In this document: positions 1 to 9,738 of the stretch, piece after piece
Position numbering within the stretch: the stretch's first letter is position 1
Layout: every line of letters starts with the position of its first letter
DNA from: Liquorilactobacillus mali
Lineage (GTDB): Bacteria > Bacillota > Bacilli > Lactobacillales > Lactobacillaceae
Assembly: GCF_001437155.1 (NCBI RefSeq)
Contig: NZ_JQAR01000001.1
Coordinates: forward strand, 124,001 to 188,000
Length of the DNA stretch: 64,000 bases
Reading direction: 5' to 3'
Made by a program: the position numbers and the translations under genes
The notes under the pieces: generated by a model
The model's input: the letters and a program-made list of their open reading frames with translations, nothing else
What the model was told of the DNA's origin: nothing
The model's database searches: none

Positions 1-222
1 TTGGAAGATTTAATAACGGTGCGCAATCCTGGAGGAATGGTCAATACAAAGGTTCATCAAAGAGAAGATGGTTCATACTGGATGTCTCTAATTGGTAATG
101 CAACATTTGTTGCAAAGGTTGAATTATCGCAAGAACGGGCATTAATAGGTGATTTTACTGATGCTAAGTGGATTGCAACAACTGAACAAGCTGCATATGA
201 GAATTTTGTAGGGAGCCTATAA
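1..222 (+). CDS. Small hypothetical protein, possibly cut by window edge
   Basis: The reading frame is open from base 1 and ends in TAA at 220-222. Base 1 happens to be a TTG, so it could be a complete 73-residue protein or the tail of a longer one; the upstream ribosome site lies outside the window. The sequence is mixed alpha/beta in character, with no membrane segment or recognisable motif. It ends one base before the Nudix gene, which suggests co-transcription with it. I do not recognise the family. Confidence 0.6.
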   Translation: MEDLITVRNPGGMVNTKVHQREDGSYWMSLIGNATFVAKVELSQERALIGDFTDAKWIATTEQAAYENFVGSL

Positions 223-223
223 T

Positions 224-775
224 ATGAAATACGAAGAAGAAGTAATTAGTTCCAAAGAAGTGTATCGAGGTAAAATCATTAGGGTCGAAGAAGAACAGGT
301 CAAGCTGCCAAATGGTGAAAAGGCTAAAAGAGAAATTGTACGCCACCATGGGGCTGTTGCTATTATTTGTGTAACAGCAGAAAATAAGATGATATTTGTT
401 AAGCAATGGCGTGAACCTATGCAACGTGTTACTTTGGAGATTCCTGCAGGTAAGATTGAAGTAAATGAAACAGATCCTAAAAGAACCGCTATTCGGGAAC
501 TCAATGAAGAGGTTAGACTGCACCCTGAAAGTTTGGAGTTGATTGCGGATTTCTATACATCACCAGGTTTTGCAGATGAAAGAATGCTGATGTATTTAGC
601 TCATAATTTAGAACCAGTTTCTGAAGAGTTACCGCAAGATGCAGATGAATTTCTCAATACTGTAGAATTGACACTTGAAGAAGCAAAAGAGAAGATTAAG
701 TCTGGACTAATCTGTGATAGCAAAACAATTATGGCTGTCTGGAAATGGGAGCTGCTTGAATTAAGGAGAAGTTAA
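224..775 (+). CDS. nudF: Nudix hydrolase, ADP-ribose pyrophosphatase type
   Basis: The 183-residue protein has the layout of ADP-sugar pyrophosphatases, which hydrolyse ADP-ribose to AMP and ribose 5-phosphate. The Nudix box is at residues 76-99 with G76, E82, R91-E92-L93 and E95-E96, followed by the YTSPGFADE signature of the NudF subgroup near residue 111. The usual small glycine near the end of the Nudix box (EExG) is Arg98 here. The metal-binding glutamates are intact, so activity is expected. It is the second gene of a tight cluster; only one base separates it from the next start. Confidence 0.88.
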   Translation: MKYEEEVISSKEVYRGKIIRVEEEQVKLPNGEKAKREIVRHHGAVAIICVTAENKMIFVKQWREPMQRVTLEIPAGKIEVNETDPKRTAIRELNEEVRLHPESLELIADFYTSPGFADERMLMYLAHNLEPVSEELPQDADEFLNTVELTLEEAKEKIKSGLICDSKTIMAVWKWELLELRRS

Positions 776-776
776 T

Positions 777-1046
777 TTGGGATTAAAAGATAAAATTTTC
801 GGTAAAGTTGGACGTCATTCACAACATCCTGATGTACAAGAAACAGCAAGTGAGAAGAGAGCTTTTCAAAATGATGAAGAAACACAAGAAGAAATTCCAA
901 GTCGTGCTCAGCAAAGACAAAATATAAAAAACGAAATTGCTGAGGAGAAAAAAAGAAAATTAACAAGAAGATTAAACTGGATAATTGCGGGATTAGTTGT
1001 GGCAATTATTTGTGTTTATTGTTTTATGGTGTTTGTAAACTTTTAG
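777..1046 (+). CDS. Small single-span membrane protein, unknown function
   Basis: The protein has 89 residues. The start is TTG at 777, decided by a good AAGGAG site at 763-768 eight bases upstream. Residues 1-65 are charged and probably disordered, with a Lys/Arg-rich stretch at 56-65. Residues 66-87 form one hydrophobic helix that ends the protein, so it should be tail-anchored with the charged part in the cytoplasm. It lies between the Nudix gene and mtnN in one apparent operon. I do not recognise a named family and assign no function. Confidence 0.72.
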   Translation: MGLKDKIFGKVGRHSQHPDVQETASEKRAFQNDEETQEEIPSRAQQRQNIKNEIAEEKKRKLTRRLNWIIAGLVVAIICVYCFMVFVNF

Positions 1047-1068
1047 ATAAGAGGAATGGTAACTTAAG

Positions 1069-1755
1069 ATGAAATACGGAATTATATGTGCAATGGATGA
1101 GGAAATAAAAGCACTGAAAGCAGAACTAAAAGAAGCAAAACAAACTGATATAGCTGGAATTACTTTTCTTGAAGGAAAAATTAATGATAGTGAAGTTGTA
1201 CTTGTTCAGTCTGGAATTGGTAAGGTTCAAGCTGGAATGACAACGGGTTTGTTGATTGCACAATTTGAAGTAGAGGCTGTTATAAATTCAGGTTCGGCAG
1301 GTGGAATCGGGCAAGGCTTGCATGTTGGTGACGTTGTTTTGTCTACAGCTGCCGCATACCATGATGTTGATGCTACTGCATTTGGTTATTTACCAGGCCA
1401 ATTGCCGCAGCAACCACAGAAATTTGCAGCTGACCCACAGCTTATTGAAGTGTTGAAAAAAGCTGCTGAAAAAAATCAACAGCATGTTGAAACTGGACTG
1501 ATTGTAACAGGAGATCAATTTGTTGCTTCTTCTGATAAAATAAAGGCAATCAAGGATATTTATCCTGATGTTTTATGCTGCGAAATGGAAGGTGCAGCAA
1601 TTGCACAAGCGGCGTATCAGTTTAAAGTGCCTTTCGTAATTGTTCGTGCAATGTCAGATACGGGTGATGAAGAAGCAGGAATTTCATTTGACGAATTTAT
1701 TATCGAGGCTGGTAAGAAGTCCGCACAAATGATTCTTAATGTTTTAGCAAAATAG
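1069..1755 (+). CDS. mtnN: 5'-methylthioadenosine/S-adenosylhomocysteine nucleosidase
   Basis: The 228-residue protein matches the MTA/SAH nucleosidase family from end to end. It starts with the typical YGIICAMDEE stretch, has a GSAGG loop at about residue 76, and ends with the VRAMSD segment that carries the catalytic Asp. The enzyme cleaves adenine from methylthioadenosine and S-adenosylhomocysteine, feeding S-ribosylhomocysteine to the activated methyl cycle. A GAGG-type ribosome site lies upstream. The next gene, a cysteine desulfurase, follows after 11 bases, so sulfur-related genes are probably co-transcribed. Confidence 0.95.
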   Translation: MKYGIICAMDEEIKALKAELKEAKQTDIAGITFLEGKINDSEVVLVQSGIGKVQAGMTTGLLIAQFEVEAVINSGSAGGIGQGLHVGDVVLSTAAAYHDVDATAFGYLPGQLPQQPQKFAADPQLIEVLKKAAEKNQQHVETGLIVTGDQFVASSDKIKAIKDIYPDVLCCEMEGAAIAQAAYQFKVPFVIVRAMSDTGDEEAGISFDEFIIEAGKKSAQMILNVLAK

Positions 1756-1766
1756 GAGCGATAAAA

Positions 1767-2924
1767 GTGAAACATATTTATTTGGATAACGCGGCTACGA
1801 CACCGATGGCTGCACCGGTTATCAAGACAATGACTGAGACCATGACTAATGTCTTTGGGAATGCTTCAAGTACGCATTTTTATGGAAGACAAGCAAGAGC
1901 CATTTTAGATGATAGCAGACACCTGATTGCTCAGTCGATTAACGCAAAAAAAGATGATGAGATTGTTTTTACAAGTGGCGGTACTGAAAGTGATAATACT
2001 GCGATTATTGAAACTGCTCTGGCTAGGCAATCTGAAGGTAAACATCTGGTTACGACTGCGATCGAACATGAAGCTGTTTTAAAATCAATGGAGTATCTTG
2101 AATCAATTGGATTTGAAGTTTCATATTTACCAGTTGATCAACGTGGATTGATAAATATGGCTGATTTAAAGGATGCAATCAGATCGGACACGATTTTAGT
2201 ATCTATTATGACTGGGAATAATGAAGTTGGCAGTCGTATGCCAATTCATGAAATCGGAGAAGTAGTAGAGAAGACAAATGCATGGTTTCATACGGATGCA
2301 GTTCAAGCGTATGGACTAATAGATATCGATGTTCAAGCTGATAAGATTGATTTGCTGTCAACTTCGGCACATAAGCTTAATGGACCAAAGTTCTTAGGTT
2401 TTCTCTATCGTTCCGAAAAAGTCAAAATTCCCTCGTTGTTAAAAGGCGGCGATCAAGAATTAAAGAGACGGGCAGGTACTGAAAATATTCCTGCAATTGC
2501 AGGTTTTGCTAAAGCAGTTGAATTAGCTGATTCGGGCGAAAAAAAATTACGCCAAAAGAAATATCATGAATTTAAGCTGCAAATAGTCAAGGGATTGCAG
2601 GCAGCAGGGATTGAATTTGAGGTAAATGGCGAGATTACAGAAGATAATTTGCAACATGTGATCAATATATGGTTCAAAGGATGCAAAAGGGATGCACTAT
2701 TGACCAATTTGGATTTAAATGGTATATCGGCTTCTGCTGGATCAGCTTGTACTGCAGGTAGTGTTGAGCCATCACATGTCTTAACTGCGATGTATGGTGC
2801 AGATAGTCCACGAATCGAAGAATCTTTGAGATTTAGTTTTGGGGTCGAAAATACATCTGAGGATATTGATTACTTGATTACACAATTAACTAAAATTATT
2901 AAAAAGGGCAGGGGGAAGAATTAA
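1767..2924 (+). CDS. Cysteine desulfurase (NifS/IscS class V aminotransferase)
   Basis: This 385-residue PLP enzyme removes sulfur from L-cysteine as an enzyme-bound persulfide. It opens with YLDNAATTP, the PLP lysine is K203 in SAHKLNGPK, and the persulfide cysteine is C328 in a GSACTAGS loop. The start is GTG at 1767, fourteen bases after an AGGAG site. It overlaps the next gene by one base (TAATG). Its position just upstream of DUF1831 and mnmA suggests it supplies sulfur for tRNA 2-thiouridine, as Firmicute desulfurases adjacent to mnmA do. That role is inferred from context. Confidence 0.94.
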   Translation: MKHIYLDNAATTPMAAPVIKTMTETMTNVFGNASSTHFYGRQARAILDDSRHLIAQSINAKKDDEIVFTSGGTESDNTAIIETALARQSEGKHLVTTAIEHEAVLKSMEYLESIGFEVSYLPVDQRGLINMADLKDAIRSDTILVSIMTGNNEVGSRMPIHEIGEVVEKTNAWFHTDAVQAYGLIDIDVQADKIDLLSTSAHKLNGPKFLGFLYRSEKVKIPSLLKGGDQELKRRAGTENIPAIAGFAKAVELADSGEKKLRQKKYHEFKLQIVKGLQAAGIEFEVNGEITEDNLQHVINIWFKGCKRDALLTNLDLNGISASAGSACTAGSVEPSHVLTAMYGADSPRIEESLRFSFGVENTSEDIDYLITQLTKIIKKGRGKN

Positions 2925-3265
2925 TGGCATACACTAAGGAAGCTAAAATTTTAGGTGATCATCGAATATTTGCGCTAAGTACAGAGATCAAGAAGTATAC
3001 ATTGCGTGATGTGGGTTTTAAAGAGAGTAAAGGTGGTAAATTTGTACTTGAGAGACCATTGGATCCAACATCACCATATAACGCAAGTATAAAGTTAAAG
3101 GTCACAATCAGTAGTGATTTAAAAACATTTAAAATTGGTGTAACTAGTGCAAATGGTCTGAAAGAAATTAATATTTTTAAGGGATCAGATGTTGAAAAGC
3201 ATATAGAACAACTAAACTTCATAATTGACAATCTAAAAGAACGGGATGTATTAATCGAAAAATAA
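2924..3265 (+). CDS. DUF1831 family protein
   Basis: The 113-residue protein matches the small cysteine-desulfurase-associated DUF1831 family found in lactobacilli. It is predicted to be soluble and alpha/beta, with no cysteines and no membrane segment. Its ATG overlaps the TAA of the desulfurase gene (TAATG), so it is translationally coupled to it. The context between a desulfurase and mnmA hints at a helper role in sulfur transfer. Nothing in the sequence proves this. Confidence 0.8.
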   Translation: MAYTKEAKILGDHRIFALSTEIKKYTLRDVGFKESKGGKFVLERPLDPTSPYNASIKLKVTISSDLKTFKIGVTSANGLKEINIFKGSDVEKHIEQLNFIIDNLKERDVLIEK

Positions 3266-3275
3266 TTAGATTGAC

Positions 3276-3304
3276 TTGTCAAAGGTTAGTGAACTAGATA
3301 TAAT
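3276..3304 (+). promoter_or_regulatory. Promoter for mnmA
   Basis: A -35 TTGTCA (3276-3281) and a perfect -10 TATAAT (3299-3304) are separated by 17 bases. They sit 75 bases before the mnmA ATG, so mnmA has its own promoter in addition to any read-through from the desulfurase operon. Confidence 0.65.
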
Positions 3305-3360
3305 GAGATTTACTGAAATAATACGACCTTCAACTCGTAGAGATTCAGAATCTATATTGA

Positions 3361-4506
<1,146 letters not shown>

Positions 4507-4598
4507 ATTTGAGTATGGAAAAATGATGAGCTTTGAGTGTGATAAGAGTTAAGAAACCTGTGTCAGATGAGGATAGTGACTTTTAAACTCCATTTATA

Positions 4599-4640
4599 AA
4601 GATTAATGTGAAGCAGTTATTTTGCATTAGTCTTTTTTTT
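4599..4640 (+). terminator. Intrinsic terminator after mnmA
   Basis: Arms AAGATTAATG (4599-4608) and CATTAGTCTT (4625-4634) pair over ten bases with one G-U, followed by a run of T. Confidence 0.75.
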
Positions 4641-4729
4641 CGTAGTTAAATGAAACAAAGTATTGAAAAAATAATGATAATAATGTAAAAGAATGGCATA
4701 ATTAAATGTGACACAAAAGGAGGTTGAAC

Positions 4730-5368
4730 ATGACCAAATTATTTTTTATTAGGCATGGGAAAACTATTTGGAATTTAGAAGGTAGATATCAGGGTGCAAA
4801 AGGTGACTCGGAGCTATTACCAGAAAGTCATACAGAAATAAAGATGTTGGCAGAGTACCTCAAAAATGAGCAATTTGAAAAAATATATTGTAGTCCGATT
4901 AAAAGAGCACTTGTAACAGCTTCCGAATTGGCAGCAGCTTTACCACAGAAATTAATGGTGCAAAAGGATGCTGCGTTAAGTGAATTCAATCTTGGCGAAA
5001 TGGAAGGAATGCTGTTTACAGATGTTGCCAAGAAGTTTCCTAAGGAACTAGATGCCTTTCGAAATCATCCGGATTTGTATAACGCAAAGAATGTCGCGGG
5101 TGAAAGTTTTCCAGAATTATTTGCAAGGATGACGCCGATCATCAAAGAAATCTGTGAAAAATACCCAAATGGCAATGTAATTATTGTCAGTCATGGTGCG
5201 GCATTATGTGCAGAGATAAGGCATTTATTGGGCTATTCTCTTAAAGATCTGCGAAAAGCAGGAGGTTTATCCAATACAAGTACAACAATACTAGAAACAA
5301 ATGATGCGACGAATTTTAATTGTGTAGAGTGGAATAGGACAGATTATCTGAATAAAAAACTTGATTAA
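4730..5368 (+). CDS. Histidine phosphatase family protein (phosphoglycerate-mutase-like)
   Basis: The start is the ATG at 4730, six bases after a strong AAAGGAGG site; an in-frame TTG at 4724 lies too close to that site. The 212-residue protein has the RHGKT phospho-histidine motif at residues 8-12 and the second histidine in IVSHGAAL near residue 155. Proteins of this type are usually broad phosphatases, not true glycolytic mutases. The substrate cannot be read from the sequence. It stands between terminators and a TPR gene and is probably transcribed from its own promoter. Confidence 0.9.
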   Translation: MTKLFFIRHGKTIWNLEGRYQGAKGDSELLPESHTEIKMLAEYLKNEQFEKIYCSPIKRALVTASELAAALPQKLMVQKDAALSEFNLGEMEGMLFTDVAKKFPKELDAFRNHPDLYNAKNVAGESFPELFARMTPIIKEICEKYPNGNVIIVSHGAALCAEIRHLLGYSLKDLRKAGGLSNTSTTILETNDATNFNCVEWNRTDYLNKKLD

Positions 5369-5400
5369 AGTGATACGGTGTAGTCTAAGGGAGTGAATTT

Positions 5401-6066
5401 ATGAATAGAGAGCAGATGAACGCTAGGGCAGAAAAATTAGTTCAAAAGGCAATTGCGAAAATTGATGATCATCCGAAAGACGTTAGAGCTTATTACGAGT
5501 TAGGTGTATTACTAACTGAGTTTAAGGATTATGAACAAGCTGAACAATTATTATCAAAGGCATTGGGCCTATTTAAGGATAAAAGTGATCTAGATTTGTT
5601 GAACTATGGTTTGGGAAATGTTTTATATAGTGCAGATTACTTTCAAAAAGCAATTAATCATTTTAATGAGGTCAAGGGACAAGAACTTAGGGATGAGGCA
5701 ATCCTGATGATTGCACAATGTGAATATGCATTGGGTAATTATAAAAGGTCGCTAGCATATGCCCTTACGGTAAATGAAGACAATAAGATCAAAGATATGG
5801 GAGCCAAGCAGCTAGTTGCCGATAATTTCTTTGCTTTGGGTGATTTTCAAAATGCCAGGAAGTACTTTGATTTGATTTTAGGAAAAGAGCCGCAGAATTT
5901 TGAGGCGAACTTTCAAAGAGGAATAATCACACTCGTTCTTGAAGGAAAAAAGGAAGCAGATAAATATTTTGAAGTTGCACAAAAGCTTGACCATAAGGCT
6001 TTCAACAAAATGAAAGAGCAGATAATAGATATTCAGAAAACGATAATTGCAAAACAAAAGAAATAG
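5401..6066 (+). CDS. TPR-repeat protein
   Basis: The 221-residue soluble protein is built from tetratricopeptide repeats: helical pairs with the spaced A/Y/G pattern run from about residue 25 to 205 (for example ALGNYKRSLAYAL and ALGDFQNARKYFD). There is no signal peptide. An AAGGGAG site precedes the ATG. It is followed after 18 bases by recD2, an arrangement common in lactobacilli, so the two are probably co-transcribed. TPR proteins act as protein-binding scaffolds; the partner is unknown. Confidence 0.85.
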   Translation: MNREQMNARAEKLVQKAIAKIDDHPKDVRAYYELGVLLTEFKDYEQAEQLLSKALGLFKDKSDLDLLNYGLGNVLYSADYFQKAINHFNEVKGQELRDEAILMIAQCEYALGNYKRSLAYALTVNEDNKIKDMGAKQLVADNFFALGDFQNARKYFDLILGKEPQNFEANFQRGIITLVLEGKKEADKYFEVAQKLDHKAFNKMKEQIIDIQKTIIAKQKK

Positions 6067-6084
6067 AAAAGGAGAAATGGTAAG

Positions 6085-8508
6085 GTGAGTCAATTGGATT
6101 TACTAGATACGAATGATGAGACTGAAAAATATATCATTGGCAGTGTTGATGCCATTTTTTTTGAGAGCCCAGAAACTTTTTACAAAGTAATCCAAGTAAA
6201 GATCGCGCAAACTAATTTAAACTGGAGTGAAAAAGAGATTGTCGCAACAGGTAGTTTTGCCGATATTAATGAGGGAGTCGAATATCATTTTGTAGGTAAA
6301 TTAGTAACTCATCCACGCTATGGACAGCAATTTCAAGTTTTCAATTATCAAAATGAAATGCCTTCTAGCAAATCAGGCTTGATTGCATATTTGTCGAGTG
6401 ATGCCTTTGCTGGAATTGGCGAAAAAACAGCTACGAAGATTGTTGAGACCTTAGGGATGGATGCAATTGCACAGATTATTGCTGATGAAAAAAAGGTAAA
6501 GAAATTGGGTCTCAGCAAGAAGCAGCAAGAAACTTTAGTTGAAAATTTAAGGGCCAACAATGGGACACAGCAAATCATTATCGAGCTCAATGGTTTTGGC
6601 TTTGGAAGTCAAATGGCAGCGGCAATCTATAACCGATACCGTGAAAAAACAGTTGAAGTCATCCACGAGGATCCATACCGTTTGGCACGAGAAATTCCCG
6701 GAATTGGGTTTAAACGTGCTGATCAAATTGCAGAAAAGATGGGTTTGGCAGCAGATACGCCACAGAGAATTAAGGCTGGACTTCTTCAAGGAATATATGA
6801 TATTTGCCAAGAAAAGGGCAATACATATACGAATGCAGAACAGTTACTCAATCAAACAATGGTTTTATTAAGCAATAGTCGTAGAGTTGAACTTTCCCCA
6901 GAACTACTTGCAGATCAGCTTTTGGAATTGGCAAATGATGGTGTGGTAGTGGGAGAAGAAAATAGAATTTACTTAAGAAAATATTATGAATCTGAATGGA
7001 GAATTGCCGAGCGGATTAAAGAGATTAAGGAAACAAAAATTAATGTTGGCAATGATTTTGACGATGATTTTAAACACTTAATAGCAAAAGTTGAGGAACA
7101 ACTTGGAATAAAGTATGGGGTTGATCAGATTGAAGCTATCAAAGAAGCACTCCAGTCCAAAGTCTATTTGCTGACTGGTGGTCCGGGTACTGGAAAAACA
7201 ACAATCATCAACGGAATAGTTGCAATTTACGCCGCGTTAAAGGATATTTCACTAGACATTAATGAATACAAAAATGAGCAATTTCCAATTTTACTGGCTG
7301 CACCAACAGGCAGAGCGTCTAAGAGAATGAACGAGACAACTGGCCTACCCGCCAGTACGATTCATCGATTGTTGGGACTAGGCAGTGGCGATGAAGACGA
7401 CAGCGAACATAATCAATTAGAGGGAAGTCTGTTGATTGTTGATGAAATGTCCATGGTAGATACTGGTTTATTTGATATTTTAATGGATGCTATACCCAAG
7501 AATATGCAGGTTATTCTCGTTGGAGATAAAGATCAACTGCCATCGGTTGGACCAGGTCAAGTTTTTGCAGATTTGTTGGCAAGTCCTGATTTACCCAAGA
7601 TTGAATTGAAGGCAATCTATCGGCAAGAAAATGAGTCCTCAATTATCACTTTAGCACATGCAATTAAGGATGGAACTTTACCTGCCGACATAAAGGAAGG
7701 AAAAAGAGATCGCTCCTTTATTGAATGCAATTCTTATCAGATTGAAAATGTTGTTCGGCAAGTTGTTGAAAGAGCTAAGGCTAAAGGCTTTAAAACACGT
7801 GATTTTCAGGTGCTTGCGCCAATGTATCGGGGGCCCGCCGGAATTGATAAATTAAATGAAATGCTACAAGAAATTTTGAATCCACATATTACGGGGAAAA
7901 AACAAGTTGAGTTTAATAAACAACATTTCAGAATTGGCGATAAGGTTCTACATCTTGTAAATGCTCCTGAAAATAATATCTTTAACGGTGATCTTGGTGA
8001 AATCGTAGGAATTGTTACTAGTAAAGAAAGTAAGGATCATCAAGAGTCCTTGATAATTGATTTTGATGATAATGAAGTTGAGTTTAAGCGCAAAGATTGG
8101 ATAAAAATTCGGTTAGCCTATTGTATATCGATTCATAAAGCCCAAGGCAGTGAGTTTAAAATGGTTATTTTACCGATGGTACAGCAGTATACTAGGATGC
8201 TTAATCGTAATCTTTTGTATACAGCAGTTACACGGGCAAGAGACTTTTTAATCTTATTAGGTGAACCTTCTGCTTATATGAGCAGTGTTAATCGTGTTGC
8301 CATTAATCGTGAAACGACGCTGATTCAGCGCCTGGCAGCCACTTTTAATCCACCAGCAGCTGATAATGATAATGCTGAAAAGGCAGCCAATATTTCAGAA
8401 AAAAGGGAAGCTTATGAATCTGATACTATTTTAACAACAGGCCTAATAAATAGTGGAAAGATTGATCCAATGATTGGGATGGGTGAAATTACACCGTCAT
8501 CTTTTTAA
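6085..8508 (+). CDS. recD2: SF1B 5'-3' DNA helicase RecD2
   Basis: The 807-residue protein has the RecD2 layout: an N-terminal OB-like region, helix-hairpin-helix repeats (GIGEKTATKIV near residue 112 and GIGFKRADQIA near 207), then a helicase core. Walker A is GGPGTGKTT with K371; Walker B is LLIVDEMSMVD. The late motif with IHKAQGSEF is near residue 688. RecD2 works in repair and replication-fork maintenance without RecBC. GTG at 6085 is chosen because AAAAGGAG lies ten bases upstream. Confidence 0.95.
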   Translation: MSQLDLLDTNDETEKYIIGSVDAIFFESPETFYKVIQVKIAQTNLNWSEKEIVATGSFADINEGVEYHFVGKLVTHPRYGQQFQVFNYQNEMPSSKSGLIAYLSSDAFAGIGEKTATKIVETLGMDAIAQIIADEKKVKKLGLSKKQQETLVENLRANNGTQQIIIELNGFGFGSQMAAAIYNRYREKTVEVIHEDPYRLAREIPGIGFKRADQIAEKMGLAADTPQRIKAGLLQGIYDICQEKGNTYTNAEQLLNQTMVLLSNSRRVELSPELLADQLLELANDGVVVGEENRIYLRKYYESEWRIAERIKEIKETKINVGNDFDDDFKHLIAKVEEQLGIKYGVDQIEAIKEALQSKVYLLTGGPGTGKTTIINGIVAIYAALKDISLDINEYKNEQFPILLAAPTGRASKRMNETTGLPASTIHRLLGLGSGDEDDSEHNQLEGSLLIVDEMSMVDTGLFDILMDAIPKNMQVILVGDKDQLPSVGPGQVFADLLASPDLPKIELKAIYRQENESSIITLAHAIKDGTLPADIKEGKRDRSFIECNSYQIENVVRQVVERAKAKGFKTRDFQVLAPMYRGPAGIDKLNEMLQEILNPHITGKKQVEFNKQHFRIGDKVLHLVNAPENNIFNGDLGEIVGIVTSKESKDHQESLIIDFDDNEVEFKRKDWIKIRLAYCISIHKAQGSEFKMVILPMVQQYTRMLNRNLLYTAVTRARDFLILLGEPSAYMSSVNRVAINRETTLIQRLAATFNPPAADNDNAEKAANISEKREAYESDTILTTGLINSGKIDPMIGMGEITPSSF

Positions 8509-8517
8509 ACGATATAA

Positions 8518-8567
8518 AAAAATAAGAAGACCTAACTTAAAACAAAAAGTTAGTCTTCTTATTTTTA
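8518..8567. terminator. Bidirectional terminator between recD2 and the minus-strand gene
   Basis: Arms AATAAGAAGAC-CTAACT (8521-8537) and AGTTAGTCTTCTTATT (8548-8563) pair with one bulged C. T tracts on the outer sides of both strands mean it can end transcription from both converging genes. Confidence 0.85.
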
Positions 8568-8574
8568 TTCTTGT

Positions 8575-9540
8575 TCAAAAACTATCATTTTTTTCAGAAA
8601 GAGAAACACTGTCAACATCAAACCAAAAGGGGTAGGTAAATGATTTGAGATGAGCATCATAGAATTTGTTAATAAGCTGCCTGTTATCGATCTGACTAAA
8701 TTCAAGTGAATTTATTACTAGGTGAATTTGTTTTTGTTCAAAGTTATGAATGAAAGGTATCTTTGAAGAAAGGTTGAATTTCTTAGCAGGAAGGATAAAC
8801 CAGTAGGAAAGTGGATTCAAACTGGTAATAATTTCAAGCTGAAGATTATTGGCCTCCTCGGTGTTCTCATTGTCTAAAAAAGGATGATTTTTGATGCAAA
8901 TCGAAAAAGAGTTTTTAAAGAAATTATACTTTTGTGAGAGCCTCGTAGTGACAGAAAAAGACTCTTGATTAATGAAAGCCTCTGTCATCGCACAGAATTC
9001 TGCAACAAGTGATAAATGGTATTTGAAAAGCAGCTTGTAGAATTTTGAATTTTTAATAAGACTAGTTACATAAGCTCTAAAACCGACAATGAGTTCATCA
9101 GTGAAAATTTGTTCATCTGTATTTAGTGAGTTTTCAACTGATCCTAGGTTATAAGAAATAGGGTGAACAGAATTTAAGATTTGTTTTAAAGCAATTAAAG
9201 GATTTGATGAAACCCCAATTTTGGATGCAAAATTATTTTTTTCATTAATCAGGATAAAAGCTATTGGAATCTGCTGTGTACTAATTTTACGCAGTTTTGT
9301 AAGAACCTCTAGAAAAAAGGTTGAACTTCCTACTGAAACTACAACGAGATTATCTTTGAGTTCTAATGCAGCATTATTAAGCTCTTTTTTCAAAATGTAT
9401 TCAATTTGCCGATCATTATGAATAGGTTCAGCTTTATAATTGACTTCTTGCTTTTGTAATTCGCTTTCCAAGGTGCCCCAAACACTGTTGGAATCACTTT
9501 TTAGAAAGTGGTTGTCAATGAAGAAAAAAAAGGTCTTCAA
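8575..9540 (-). CDS. Degenerate diacylglycerol-kinase-like protein
   Basis: The start is TTG at 9540, decided by AAAGGAGG seven bases upstream; the frame extends further but without a ribosome site. The 321-residue protein aligns by eye with the DagK/YegS lipid-kinase fold. A VVVSVGSST stretch sits where kinases have VVxGGDGT, and IPIAFILINEKNNFASKIG sits where they have IPxGTxNDFA. Both nucleotide-binding motifs are therefore lost while the surrounding fold pattern is kept. It is probably not an active kinase and may be a lipid- or nucleotide-sensing relative. It stands alone on the minus strand between two terminators. Confidence 0.6.
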   Translation of the reverse strand: MKTFFFFIDNHFLKSDSNSVWGTLESELQKQEVNYKAEPIHNDRQIEYILKKELNNAALELKDNLVVVSVGSSTFFLEVLTKLRKISTQQIPIAFILINEKNNFASKIGVSSNPLIALKQILNSVHPISYNLGSVENSLNTDEQIFTDELIVGFRAYVTSLIKNSKFYKLLFKYHLSLVAEFCAMTEAFINQESFSVTTRLSQKYNFFKNSFSICIKNHPFLDNENTEEANNLQLEIITSLNPLSYWFILPAKKFNLSSKIPFIHNFEQKQIHLVINSLEFSQIDNRQLINKFYDAHLKSFTYPFWFDVDSVSLSEKNDSF

Positions 9541-9678
9541 AGTAATCCTCCTTTCTATTTTTATTTTCCCCAAATATTATAACTGTTGAAAGGGTGTTTC
9601 CGCTCAGTTTTTATCATTTTTTATAAAAATAATAAAGTTCAATATTGAGCAAACACCAGAAATCTATTCAAGATTAGT

Positions 9679-9716
9679 AAAAAGGCTGCCACAAAACAAT
9701 TGTTTTGTCACAGCCC
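9679..9716 (-). terminator. Terminator of rnjA (family A hairpin)
   Basis: GGCTG..ACAAAACA (9684-9698) pairs with TGTTTTGT..CAGCC (9701-9715) around a two-base internal loop. Read on the minus strand it is followed by TTTTTAC. It belongs to the same sequence family as the hairpins at 39135 and 45699. Confidence 0.8.
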
Positions 9717-9738
9717 TCAGATGATAAAAAAATAACAA

